The translations under genes were made by a program, and so were the position numbers. Positions 51,231 to 62,582 of a DNA stretch of 64,000 nt are shown here, piece by piece. Under the pieces are notes generated by a model. That model had not been told where the DNA came from and ran no database searches. It saw only the letters and a program-made list of their open reading frames with translations. Origin of the DNA: Polytrichum commune (lineage: Eukaryota; Streptophyta; Polytrichopsida; Polytrichales; Polytrichaceae); the NCBI GenBank assembly GCA_950295325.1, contig OX485807.1, positions 14,785,001 to 14,849,000 on the forward strand. Reading direction: 5' to 3'. Position 1 is the first letter of the stretch. The number at the start of each line of letters is the position of its first letter.

Positions 51231-52877
51231 TCAATCTGAACCATTGGCAGCAACAAGATCAAGGACCCAACTCCTCTCTGCGCTCTTTCTCAAGCACTCA
51301 CTGTCCCCATTCAGGTCGGCAGCATCGAGGTAGTACAACACAGGCACCAGAGCAATGGCACAGAGGATCACAGGAATGGGTCCAAACAGCCACAATATCA
51401 ATGGAAATACAATGTAAAATCCTCGTGTACCGATGGTGAAGAAGTTGTTTCCTTTTGCCAGCACATTCGCGACGTAGTCCGGGGATATTCGAACCGCCAT
51501 GGCTTCTTTGACTGGGATATTGATGAGGTAGTTGACATGGTTCACGTACCGGACGGATTGCATGTAGCAAAGAAATGAGAACAGGAAGCAGAATATGAGG
51601 GACATGTATTTGATGGACAATAGGGTTCGGCTCTGTCCACCTAACAAGGAGCTCTCATGGCTGAAATAGGTGCTGGTCATGAAGGCCCCAATGGCAGAAC
51701 TCATCACTATAGCTGTAGAAGCCATTAAAGTGGAGGCCATTATGCTGTTTCTCAATGTTTGAACCGCAAGTATATTTTTCTTGTCATTCTCCTGTAAACA
51801 TAAGAAATATTAGGGATCAAGCATGTCAGTAAGATGAGAATAAAATATACCATGTGGAAATTAAGTGGACATATGGTCTTATTATTTAGATGGCGACCCA
51901 CCTGGGCAACGAAGCCTTTCCATTCAGGATAGCAGTTTCCTCTGTGTGCAGAGTTTCATGATCTTTATAAGAAGCTTCCGAATGCTAAAAAGCAGATTTA
52001 AAGTTGGCGTGTAAAATGTGGAGATTGGTGACTCCTATACAAATTGAGACTAGCACTCACCATGACTTCATTCGGGACACAAAACAAAATCCGTTTCACA
52101 TCACTTAGACATCATTGGAACATTAGAGCGTCTAACACAATTTCCTCAGGTTACACTTTCTTGTATGAGAAATTGGTGTCTGAATGCATGTGGAGAAGGC
52201 TATGTGGAGAATTGCACAAAGCCCATGTTGACAAGCAGATGGTGAATTGAGTTTGCCAAGCGGTTCCAATTTTGGTGGTAAACTAATGGCCAAAACACCC
52301 AGGGAAAGTGTCCCTTTACCACCATTTTTCCCTACATGGTATTTTGCGCAAATATCCTTATGGCAAAAGGAAGGAATTGCTACATGAGATAAGGTTTGTC
52401 AATTCCGAGAGCCTAAACCCAAGATCACAAAGAAGATTCAAGGGCAACGAAACTAAGAACAGTGGCTCAAATGAACCTTCCAAATTTGGAGGGACTGGTT
52501 GAAAGAGAGACGTGAAAAGTAGACAAAACAAAAGGACAAAGCAATTTACACAGGACTACTTAGGCATAAGCAGAAGAAAGGTGAAGCGAGTCCTTCATTA
52601 CGTGAGAATTACATCATGAATAAGTAATCACATATAATGACGAAGAGATTGAACGCTACAGAGGATTCTTTTGTACCAAAGTGAAGAATAAATGTATATA
52701 TGGTCATACCTTCATGATTCCGAAAACCCATTGTCTCCTCGCAAGATGGTTGACGCCTATAACAGTCTGCAAGGGTTTATTCCGCACTCTCCACACCAAG
52801 AAGCACTGGTATGACAGCATGATGAGCATGGAAAGCGGCACCAGGAGAATATCCAAGTAAACAATCTCCCAACCCAT
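51231..52877 (-). CDS. DUF599 family membrane protein, two exons
   Basis: Exon 1 is 52710-52877 (56 codons from MGWEIVYLDILLVPL). The GT donor follows ATCATGAAG. Exon 2 is 51231-51791, after an AG acceptor, starting ENDKKNILAVQTLRNSIMA. Total 242 aa. Plant DUF599 proteins are small multi-pass membrane proteins of unknown function. Here about four hydrophobic segments are visible: near residues 8-28, the Ser/Thr/Ala-rich stretch after LRNSIMAS, LIFCFLFSFLCYM, and FYIVFPLILWLFGPIPVIL. The family motifs YVNHVNYLINIP and FFTIGTRGFY are present. The start was chosen at MGWE because upstream in-frame residues do not look conserved. Oddity: after YLDAADLNG the last roughly 20 residues are encoded by sequence belonging to the local repeat family. 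Intron about 0.92 kb. Reading frame intact. Confidence 0.85.
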
Positions 52878-53389
52878 AATTCTTAACAAGGTGCGCTCCA
52901 CCAAATTCTTGTTTATACCGTTAAGAGAGCTCCTGCGGCAGTCTTTGCTGCATACATATACGTATTGCACAATTCTGCAAAACTTCGTGTAAATTTTCAC
53001 CCACCCCTATATTCATGTCCGCCTGATGTCAATCACCGAACCACATAATGTACTGCTCAATTTAGCCGTCATATCTCTGGAGATTGTGCATATCCTACGA
53101 ATGAACTATTGGACCCTGCCCAGATGGACCGAACACATATCATACTTACCCACTCCCGGAACCGCTAAATGTGCCCTTCCGGCCTTATATGAGAGCCTCA
53201 ATGCATACGACTTAACTCTCCCAAGACCAAATGACGCCTATTAAATGATCACTAGATTCATCAATGTTCGTCACCCCCATCGTTCCTACCGAAGTAGGTC
53301 ATGTCTCAGCTAAATAGAAGATGACATACAAATCAGGTTGTAAATTCATCACCTACAGAAGATTGATCAAGACAATACTCACTACATAT
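52878..53389. promoter_or_regulatory. Upstream region of the DUF599 gene
   Basis: Lies 5' of the predicted ATG on the minus strand and presumably includes promoter and 5' UTR. No TATA box, start site or conserved element could be assigned. Confidence 0.25.
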
Positions 53390-54100
53390 ACATATATTCC
53401 CGCAAGAGCATGATGCATGAACCCCAAGAGGTCTCCCAAAAAACCCTCCAGAACTCCAGCAAATCAATTCACATAGCCTTTATGATGCAGGTCCTGATAA
53501 ATGAGGGTTGAAAAACAGGTTGACAACAAATTCCCAAAAGTACTGGTTACGTGTTCATCATCACTTTCCCAAAACCTACACATTCACTCAGGCTGGAAGG
53601 GGGAGCTCATCATCCATAACACTCAGAAAACGAAAGGCAAGCCAAATTAAGCTACTGAAAATCCTGGAACCACTAATTCTCCTCTCCTCATCAGACAAGA
53701 AAGATCTTACTACACATCCCCGGATCCCTAATCAACCAACAAGAAGTTAAGCAGGGATGGATTTCGTGGGATAAATGATGCATGAACGTACCCCAAGTTT
53801 TGTGCAAAAAAATCCTCCAAAACTCCAGCACATCAATGGACAGAGTCTTGATGATGATGATGACGATGCTGTATCATCAGATGACCAAGGGTTGGGAAAA
53901 TCCGTTGTCAATTAAAACGCTTGAAAAGTATTGAAAGCAATTACTCACAACCTTCAAACCTACAAACTCCCCAAACTGATTAAGTTGCAGCAAATCCAGT
54001 AGATCCTGGAACCTCTTCTCTAAGACCATATTATGATACAGACTCAATTACTGTAACTCGTCCCTCCTATCGATGTTCTGGGGCATGTCTGATGCATCGA
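53390..54100. repeat. Repeat D, two diverged copies
   Basis: Segments at about 53390-53520 and 53640-54100 share 'GATGCATGAAC.CC', 'AATCCTCCA.AACTCCAGCA' and related strings. Both resemble 31775-32260 in the same orientation. Non-coding. Confidence 0.6.
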
Positions 54101-54667
54101 AGTAGGGGATGGCGAGCATTCACGTCGTTGTTGTCGCGGCGATGATCTCAAAAACTCAAGAATTCAAAGTAATGACGCAGCCACGCCAAGTACAGGAGTG
54201 CCACGTGTTTCTTCTACGATTTATCCCACTCCAGTAGAATCGAAATGCATGCATAAGTTGTTGCTTACAATTGCAACACACCTATTCTTCAATTGCGTGG
54301 TGCAGTCATGTTGCATTCGTGTGTGTGTGTGGAGGGGGTGAAGTTTGGATGTGCGGCGTCATTCATGTCTTCCTTGGGCGGTTTTTTAGTTCAATGGCGG
54401 CGCAACCGTTAAGGGACAACTCGCCCAGGAGGACAACTACACTAATGCCCCCTCCGGGATGTTCAAGATTGAAGCCCTCATATGAGTTTCATTTTGAAGG
54501 GCTCTAAAATTTGAGCCCTTCGGTTGAAGGGCTAGTTCAAATTCAAGACGTCAATTCAGTAATATAGAAATAAAATATAAAAAACTCATATTAAACTTAT
54601 GCATGATTTATATGGTGCATGCTTCCAATACAATGTGAAGAATTAAGAATCAACCATCTAACTCCAC

Positions 54668-56914
54668 CTATTCTAGTGATAATGCCCTACGCTTGTTGGT
54701 TCTTGTGCCAATTTTCCAAGATTCAAAAATACTATCCCAATCCATGAATTCAACTCCTAACCCATTTAGACTAACCCTCATTAAAGCATCTAGTGTGTCA
54801 AGGTTGAGTCTAGTTCTCCTTTCACTCTTAACCCAATTTTGCTTTGAAAAACCACGCTCACAAACAACAGTGCTAGTTGGGATCACAAGTATGGCTTGCC
54901 ATAGCGACATCGTAGTTGGCCAATTAATCATGAACTCCCGGTCATTGCCACAAAAAACCCAAGCTTCTTGCATACTTCGGCGTTCACAAACGGAACATAA
55001 CATCTCCACGAATTCTAGCAATTCCGCATTGCATTTATTAACAAGGTCATCGCTCCAACGGAAATGTGTCACCAACCGGTTCAACCATTGTTCCGTTAAT
55101 GTCCCTTTATCCAATTCATCTACGGGATAGTGCTTCGGGCTAAATAGCCGGGCCGCATTGAAAATGGACAAGTCAGGATATCGATCATTGAATGAATCGA
55201 TGATCTTCTGCACATACTGCCTCCCCAACATGATGCATGCCTCCAATGAGCCTCCTACGTCACACTCGGGCATGGAATCATAATGCAAGATATGCATTTT
55301 TTCACAACCAAAACTATCAACATACAATATCTGCCCATTGGGTACCACCTCGCGGAGAAATTTTCCTAGGTGTTTGGTTGTCAGGCCAAAATTTACACCC
55401 AGATAGTGTCTACGAAACAAGCTGATTGTTACATCAATCGTAGAAGCTATGCTAGTGATATCTACAAGATCAAACTGAAACTTGCGATTGACCTTATTCA
55501 ACTCTGATAATATATCAGCTAGCATGTGAATGAAAAATTGGAACTGAAGAAAAGTTAGATCCTTGTATCATGTGGGTTCTTCAACCTCCCAAATTTCTAA
55601 AATTGCAGGCATACAAAATACCAATCTCTCCATGACCAAGCCACGGGATAACCATCTCACCGAATGGATTTGTAAAGCTGCACGGGACTCTTCATGGAAT
55701 GCAAGCAATAATTTCTCCAAAACTCCACGACGAATTACTGATTTACCCAACCACTCGTACACCTTATTGGCCACCCGATCAATAAATTCCAAGCACGGAA
55801 ATTCATCGTTCGCATCCTTCGCAGCTAGCGCCTCACGATGAGCAATACAATGTGTTCCAACAAGATGAGGTACCAATACACGAAGTCGAGCCACCACACC
55901 TTGGTGCACTCCAGTTATACAAGATGCACCATCAGTAGCTATAGCCACTAGTTTATGTAAATCCAATCCAAGTCTGACCAACAAACTTTTGATGCATTCA
56001 AACATAACCTCTTCAGTTCCGCGTGAGAGAGGCATGAGCTCCACAAACTGTATACATGGCGAATCAAAACCTCCTCCCGTCAAATAGCAAATATATACTA
56101 TTAGATGAGGTTCACATGTACGATCAGTTGATTCATCAATCAATATTGAGTACATAGAGCTGCGTTTCACTTCATGAACAAGGTTGGAGCTTAAATGTTG
56201 AGATATGGCATCCAAAAAGCCCATTGCTGCAGTGACATTTGTATAAAACGAATACTCTGTATTGGCAGGCATATCCGGACTAGAGAGGAGCATATGAATC
56301 TTGCATTGTTCAATATAATGTAACAATGGTAGATCATTATAAACAACAAAATACAAGAGTTTCATGACAATGATAATTCTGCCTTTTTCACGATCCACCA
56401 TATTCTGGAGACCTGGTTCAATTGACGTAACTGGTCCTCCAGTCCTAGGATAATGCCTTGCCATCCATCGTGTGTAGCTCCATTTGTGATCATCAAATTT
56501 CTCATGTTGTTTAATTGCAGAGAGTTGAATAGTTGAACATCCACTCCCACCCCATGATTTAGATCCCCTTCCACCAAGCTTGAATTCCTCACAAGCTTCG
56601 CACTTCATCACTCCAGTAACTGGACCATGAGGAGGTTTGGACCAATACAACCAACGGCGGCCAATCTTCCATTTATTGTTGAATTTTCGTATCAAAGCTC
56701 TAGATGAATTTGGCAACAAAGTCAATTCAGTTGCATCTGGTGTGTTTTCGATATCAACCTCCACGTCCATATTACAGTCTTCTTCCTCGATCGCCGTGGA
56801 CTCTCTAAAGTCGGATCTAGCAAAACAAAAGTTGAGATCCAGTTGACGTGCATCCCGCGATGGACGACCCCCCCTCTTCGTGAACTTGAGGCCATCGAAT
56901 TCTGGACATACCAA
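54668..56914 (-). pseudogene. hAT transposase (ZNF862-like), one in-frame stop
   Basis: The minus-strand frame is open from MVCPEFDG at 56914 to 54668 (749 codons) except for one TGA at 55568-55570. Features in order: a C2H2-like/TTF-type zinc finger (MKCEACEEF ... IKQHEKFDDH); RNase-H-fold blocks YSILIDESTDRT and KLVAIATDGAS followed by GTHCIAHREAL; HSVRWLSRG; and the C-terminal hAT dimerisation block (VIPTSTVVCERGFSKQNWVK). The presumed catalytic Asp, Asp and Glu residues are present. The stop falls between the CxxH/W region and the hAT C-terminal block and would remove the latter. The rest is so well preserved that inactivation is probably recent, or the stop could be an assembly error. 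Known role: cut-and-paste transposase. Confidence 0.85.
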
Positions 56915-57133
56915 CCAAACAACATGATCATTGCATTTTTTATCTCATTGTAGATCACATTAGTTTTTGTAGTGTATTCATAAACATTTATGACCTATAG
57001 ATCCTAGTAAATCAGTTTACAAATGCACATCAATTTGTTCAATGAAGGTAGCCAGACTTAAATGTCCGTAGTAAACCAAAGAAGTAACATGAGATTATTG
57101 TCAAAGTCAATTGGTACCTTGCTAATCCAACCT

Positions 57134-58446
57134 CTATACCGTACGTTAAGGGCAGCTTCGGCGCTCTCTTGCCGAATAATTATTAAAAGTAAAAAAATAG
57201 TGTTCGGCGGCAAAAAAAATTACTAAAAATTTCGGCATTTTAAATAGTTTAATAATGCAATTTCGGCACACATCCAAGAAGTTATTATCTAACAGTAAAC
57301 AAGGATGTTCATTCACGATTTCACAATTTGTGTGAAGAGTTGAGAATGCTCTGTGCTTTATACAAGTAGAGTGGAGTTGTGTTCAACAATGCATATGGGA
57401 TATGTAAAGTTTGAGGTGAAGCACCTAGTTAGACTTCATTTTTATAACACCCATAACTTTTGCATAGAGTCTTCAAATGACATAAAATTTGTTGGAGGTG
57501 GAAGATTACTTGATTTCTAAACTTTTCTTAGAGCAACAAAATTCCAAAAAAGTTGATCTTCTATGCACAAATGAGCTCCGAAAAACTGTTATGAACGCAT
57601 TTTAATTTTTTGATCTTTACACGGCTGCAATGTTTTGTCCATATCTTTCGCATAAAGACTTATTTTGACACAAAACTTATTGGAGGTGGAAGATTACTTG
57701 ATTTCTAAACTTTTCTTAGAGCAACAAAATTCCAAAAAAGTTGATCTTCTATGCACAAATGAGCTCCGAAAAACTGTTATGAACGCATTTTAATTTTTTG
57801 ATCTTTACACGGCTGCAATGTTTTGTCCATATCTTTCGCATAAAGACTTATTTTGACACAAAACTTATTGGAGGTGGAAGATTACTTGATTTCTAAACTT
57901 TTCTTAGAGCAACAAAATTCCAAAAATGTTGATCTTCTATGCACAAATGAGCTCCGAAAAACTGTTATGAACGCATTTTAATTTTTTGATCTTTACACGG
58001 CTGCAATGTTTTGTCCATATCTTTCGCATAAAGACTTATTTTGACACAAAACTTGTTGGAGGTGGAAGATTACTTGATTTCTAAACTTTTCTTAGTCGGA
58101 CAAAATTCTATAAAACTTCATCTTCTATGCTCAATTGGGCTCCAAAAAATTGTGTACAACACATTTGAAAAGCCTCACTTAGAGTCTTGCTACTTCTTGA
58201 CCCATATTCTTTGTGGACTAATGTAAGTGAGCTTGATTACAAAAGGAGCACCTTCTCTCCTTCAGAATTCATATATGCTTCCAATGTAAGTAAAATTCTA
58301 GTGAGAAGTTAAAATTTCTTACTTTTCGGCAATTTTGAAAATTAATTAATTTTATATTCGGAAAAAATGTCAATAATTTTCCAAAATTTTCGGCATCTAT
58401 TTTTAGAATTATTTTGTGCCGAAGCTGCCCTTAACGTACGGTATAG
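57134..58446. mobile_element. TIR element with internal satellite array, about 1.3 kb, nested in the hAT
   Basis: The left terminus at 57134-57162 (CTATACCGTACGTTAAGGGC continuing AGCTTCGGC) is repeated inverted at 58418-58446, 29 bp without mismatch. TTCGGC/GCCGAA recurs in both subterminal regions (57160-57270; 58325-58420). Between them lies a 188-bp tandem array. If the element proper begins CCGTACG, the flanking TATA on both sides could be the target duplication. No transposase inside, so non-autonomous. Confidence 0.75.
57493..58160. repeat. Tandem array with 188-bp unit, about 3.5 copies
   Basis: TGGAGGTGGAAGATTACTTG recurs at 57493, 57681, 57869 and 58057, always 188 bp apart. Units 1-3 are almost identical over their whole length; the last one degenerates after about 50 bp. 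A further partial unit probably precedes 57493. Lies wholly inside the TIR element. Confidence 0.9.
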
Positions 58447-58469
58447 ATATTGTCCTCAAACATGCTACC

Positions 58470-60321
58470 TCAGTGGTGACGGTGTAGCTGATCTCAAGCC
58501 TGGAAACGGTAAAAGAAAAAACAAAAGAAAAAAGATGAATTATATTACAAACTGCACCCCACAACTGAAGCACTTCACTGACTGTACAACCTCTCAACCT
58601 TGAAGGTTTTTCAATTTTCATCTCTCCACAACCTACAGCTGTGACTCCAAACGATTTAATAAAATGCAGCACTCAAGGGAGAAGAACACCAAGCCAAAAT
58701 CTCCCCTCATCAGTGAAACCTAAGCTTTCAAGACTACCTACTGCCTCTAGTCAATCAATAATCTAACTCTAAGCTGCAGTGACACACAATATCATTGATT
58801 GCTCACCACCGTCTTCAGTTTTGGATTCTTCTACAAACATTGGCATTGCAACAAACAATGAACACAATTGGCTTCAAAGAAAATGGACAATAATAATATT
58901 TCTGCTCATTCAAAAAGGGGAGGCATGCAGAAAGTTCATGTTCCAAACATCCTTTACTTGTCCTCTTCGAATGACACAAGAGAAAGCCTGTTAACACTAC
59001 AAAATATAGAGTCCTGAGGTCATTTTGGCCCACAGAATTGATCCTCAATCTATTCATTATAAAGACAGATACCCAAAAACACCCAAGAATCTCTTTCTTT
59101 TTTATAACCATAACCTCAAGTCTCAAGTATGTACTATGGATCTCTAAGAGCAAATATGTGAGCACATCCTACAGTAAACAACCTTTGTATAATAAACATG
59201 TAGTCTATAATGTGTGGGCACTCTATTCAAGTATAAATGTCTTCACAAGTAGATATACATAAACTACAGAAAGCACACTACCCCTCATACCCAGGAGTAA
59301 AAATTAATGAACGAAGTTCAATACAATACTCCAAGTCTGACTTCCAATAAGGGACTCCACCACTTACACCTTCAATATCAAGAGTTCTCCTGATACAGAC
59401 TAAAAACAATTGGCAATATCGTGTGCACTGGCTACTCGGGATTTCAATGTACACATCATGTGAATAACATTATTCCAGCCCAAATCTTGCATATGCCCAT
59501 TTCATGACATAATGAGATGCCTTGAAGTCACAGAGCAAAAGACTCAAAATGCTCTAGAAGCACTAGAAGCAAATCAAATGCAAGTTCTGTCTCCTGTAAG
59601 AAAATATCACCATGAAGCAGACTATTGTTGTGAAATCACAATCCCACAGCATTAGCACACATGCCAGTTGCCAGTAGCAGAACTTTCCACAGAAGTGTTG
59701 GAACTAAGTAGAAAAAATATGTGGAACAGGTTACCAATGATGGCATATGAAGTTTAAAAAGTAAGCAGGTGTTAACCCAAAAATTGCCTGGTGAGGAATC
59801 TCCACAAATTCGACGACTCTGTAATGCCAGCGCTGAAGGCTCTCCAACAGGCCAGAGATCAGCCAAATTCACTAACAGATCAGCAGTACCCTTACGACAC
59901 CTGTTATTGAGACACGCACAGTTATCAGTGTTCCCACTTTCAAAGACAAAGAGAATCATAAGACCACATCTGAACCACAACAGATGTATATAGCATCACT
60001 GCATAGGGGAAGCATGATGCTCTAAGACATCCTATGAGGATTACTCAGCTCTGCCAAAGCTATGCTACATGGTTAATGCACACTTGTGATGTATCTTGTT
60101 CTGGACTGCAAAAGTAAACAAGCGGTGCACTCACATTCAGTGGGTAACGGGGTGATCTCAACCTTTTGGAAGGGTGATGGACCACCAAAAGTTGTAGAAA
60201 TTGTATGAAGGGACCTCGATTTTTGGAAGTCAACAGTTGTAAAAGCAATAGAGCTAAATGAGTTGTATGTCCAACTGTCTTCAGATTTGACACCGTACAT
60301 TGGCATATCCACATAAATCAA
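58470..60321 (-). pseudogene. Exon-like segments of an unrecognised gene, minus strand
   Basis: Three stretches have splice-like borders. About 60130-60321 encodes IYVDMPMYGVKSEDSWTYNS and then FTTVDFQKSRSLHTISTTFG, with GT after CACTGAAT. About 59773-59905 follows AATAACAG and encodes CRKGTADLLVNLADLWPVGE and onward. About 58470-58500 encodes LEISYTVTTE between AG and GT. Composition is protein-like but I do not recognise the family. They lie inside the hAT boundaries and may be a captured gene fragment; a real small gene cannot be excluded. Confidence 0.3.
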
Positions 60322-61084
60322 CTCCCAAGGAGCACATGTACAGCAATTAACATAAGCATGGGTTCATAGAAACACAACTTTCAATAGCAAATTCTGAGGG
60401 TCGCAACACAAAGAAATCCACTAAAGCTCAGTATCTTAGTGTTTGTTTGTTAATAGAGACATGATCTTCTTCCATTGAGCTAAATGGTTGTTCATTTACA
60501 AGAACCATGGGGCTGTGATCTGAAAACCATTTGCACCAAGTTTTCATTTTTTTAAGGTTGAATTTCTTAATTTATAACCAAATGTCATCTCAATCATGTG
60601 ATGAAGCACCTGGTCCTTCACGGATTGAGAGACAACACAGTTGCAGAAAGTGATATCCCAGTAAAGCATCTACTTATAGCCAATGCTGACGACAATCTTC
60701 CAGTGAAACATTGAAACTTAAATAAATGAGAAGTACAATTTCATTGAAGGGATCTGAAGGGTGAAATGGTCAGTAGAACTTGGGACTTGAACACCTAATT
60801 CATCAATTTGATCGGTTGCATTCACAATAAGATGATGAAACCGGTCTCTGGCACAAGAATGCAACAGACTTTACTCTCACCCTTAGAAGTGGTGTTTAAC
60901 CTAAGAAGCTCATGCTTAAAAGATGCAACAGATTTCACTCTCACCCTTAAAAGTAGTGTATAACCTAAGAAGCTCATCCTCAAAAGTGGTGTAAATCCTT
61001 AAGGAGCCAGAGCTATAATTGTAAACAACAACATTTCAAAGCCTGAATCAGTACCTTATCAATAGCTGGATGGAGCTTGGACTG

Positions 61085-61187
61085 TGCTTCCTTCCCCTAA
61101 TGCACTCGCAGCTGCAATTGCACTAATTGATGATCCTTTCAGAACCCCACCATCATGCTCCACCACTACCAGTGTGCTGGCCTTCAC
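61085..61187 (-). pseudogene. ETF-alpha-like exon fragment, copy 2
   Basis: Second copy within the 355-bp duplication. Same reading to LGEG, then STVQAPSSY and a stop. The stop and the missing neighbours mark it as non-functional. Confidence 0.45.
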
Positions 61188-61440
61188 CCCATAAAAAACA
61201 TTCATTCGTGATTAGCCTATGAATTACATCACAAACCTTTAAATTTGTAGACTCAAATCAGCACTGATTTCACATTGATTGAATCACATCACACTACAAC
61301 ACTGACTCAATGCTTACCAAAGAAAGGGTTGGATTCCAATCTTTTGCAAGACCTAAAAAGTTGAATTCCAAGTCAGATCGATGTTGAATGAATCATTTGC
61401 TAGGTGTTGAGGTTGTCACTGTAGCGACCTCCACGACTGT

Positions 61441-61541
61441 GTTTCCTTCCCCTAATGCACTCGCAGCTGCAATTGCACTAATTGATGATCCTTTCAGAAC
61501 CCCACCATCATGCTCCACCACTACCAGTGTGCTGGCCTTCA
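61441..61541 (-). pseudogene. ETF-alpha-like exon fragment, copy 1 (upstream in minus-strand order)
   Basis: Minus-strand reading gives VKASTLVVVEHDGG, then VLKGSSISAIAAASALGEG. This resembles the start of mature electron transfer flavoprotein alpha subunit (a mitochondrial FAD protein that passes electrons from dehydrogenases to ETF-ubiquinone oxidoreductase), with the 'TLV.AEH..G' opening. No rest of the gene was found beside it and no convincing donor site follows. Fragment, probably captured by the transposon. Identification is from memory of the family pattern. Confidence 0.45.
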
Positions 61542-62098
61542 CCCCACAAAAAACATTCATTCGAGATTAGCCTGTGAATTACATCACAAACCTTTAAATT
61601 TGTAGACCCAAATCAGCACTGATTTCACATTGATTGAATCACATCACACTACAACACTGACTCAATGCTTACCAAAGAAAGGGTTGGATTCCAATCTTTT
61701 GCAAGACCTAAAAAGTTGAATTCCAAGTCAGATCGATGTTGAATGAATCATTTGCTAGGTGTTGAGGTTGTCACTGTAGCGACCTCCTCGTCACTGTAGC
61801 GCTACAGTGTTGACGGGTGTAAAAATTTTGAGGACGTCAAGTGAAGTTTTCATTTTGAGTTTGGGGTTGCATTTTGAAGGGCTGTTTTGAGAGAGGTATA
61901 TTTTGAAGGGCCAAATCGCGTTTGAAGGGCATTGAAGACTTCAATCTTGAACACTGCCCCTCCCCACCTGACTTTACCAAATAACCAAAGTCTTTCCTAA
62001 AAACTGGGTAAAGCTCCCTCGGTTATAGGGGAGGCATCCAACTATCCCAATGCACCTACAAGAACTTGCTTCAGAGATTTTTGAGTAGGTTTTAGTTA

Positions 62099-62582
62099 AG
62101 TAGCTTTCACACATTTTCATGGTTTTATCTACCAAGCAATGAATGTTGGATAGTTTTTGTCTCATCCCCAAATCCCTTACTACTCATCTGCCTTTCCATC
62201 GGTTTTTGGCCCTTCCCATCCCACCTGACTTTAGCTAAGCCTAAAAGTTGGTTCTAAAAGTACGGCCTTCACACCATCAACACTATCTAGTCCCAAGTCT
62301 AGTTGGCAAATGATGTGGCATGGTTTACAAGTGGAGGTTTTAAGCCTCCAACACCGACCCTTCCTCCCATCCATACCTAGACATGAGGCAAGAATGTAGG
62401 GCCTTTAAAAGTGTCACCTTGTGATTGGTTGCCTTTAGTCTTAGCTATGAGGGCACGAGGAACTCCATTAACAAAAACCGATGGCAAGATAGATGAAGAG
62501 TGAGGCATTTGGGGATGGGATAAAAACTATCCAACATGTTAGTGTTTGGTAGATAAAACCATGAACATGTGTGAAAACTACT
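62099..62582. repeat. Fold-back inverted repeat, arms about 109 bp
   Basis: The arm 62099-62207 is closely matched by the reverse complement of 62473-62582. Shared landmarks are CATGGTTTTATCTACCAA, GTTGGATAGTTTTT, ATCCCCAAAT and CATCGGTTTTT. The spacer is about 265 bp. It lies in the TIR element interrupted by the hAT. Transcribed RNA could form a long hairpin. Confidence 0.8.

Larger units (their letters stand above)
61080..61787. repeat. Tandem duplication, 355-bp unit, two copies
   Basis: Unit 1 is 61080-61434 and unit 2 is 61435-61787, nearly identical by eye (for example CCCCATAAAA against CCCCACAAAA). Each contains one copy of an ETF-alpha-like exon on the minus strand. Confidence 0.9.
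54457..61956 (-). mobile_element. hAT-superfamily DNA transposon, about 7.5 kb, with nested insertion and gene fragments
   Basis: The left end reads GGATGTTCAAGATTGAAG from 54457. The right end, read on the minus strand from 61956, reads CAGTGTTCAAGATTGAAG (15 of 18 identical; CAGTG is a typical hAT start). Flanks are CCCCTCCG (54449-54456) and CCCCTCCC (61957-61964), an 8-bp target duplication with one mismatch, as hAT makes. Both subterminal regions carry repeated AAGGGC/GCCCTT motifs (54490-54535; 61875-61930). The transposase ORF lies at the left end. Removing the element restores a sequence found inverted at 63672-63697. Confidence 0.7.

Noticed and set aside
51124-51439. Overlapping plus-strand ORFs near the end of the DUF599 gene
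   Set aside because: They overlap the minus-strand DUF599 exon and local repeats and have no recognisable motif.
61388-61570. Plus-strand 60-codon ORF
   Set aside because: Antisense shadow of the ETF-alpha-like exon fragment.
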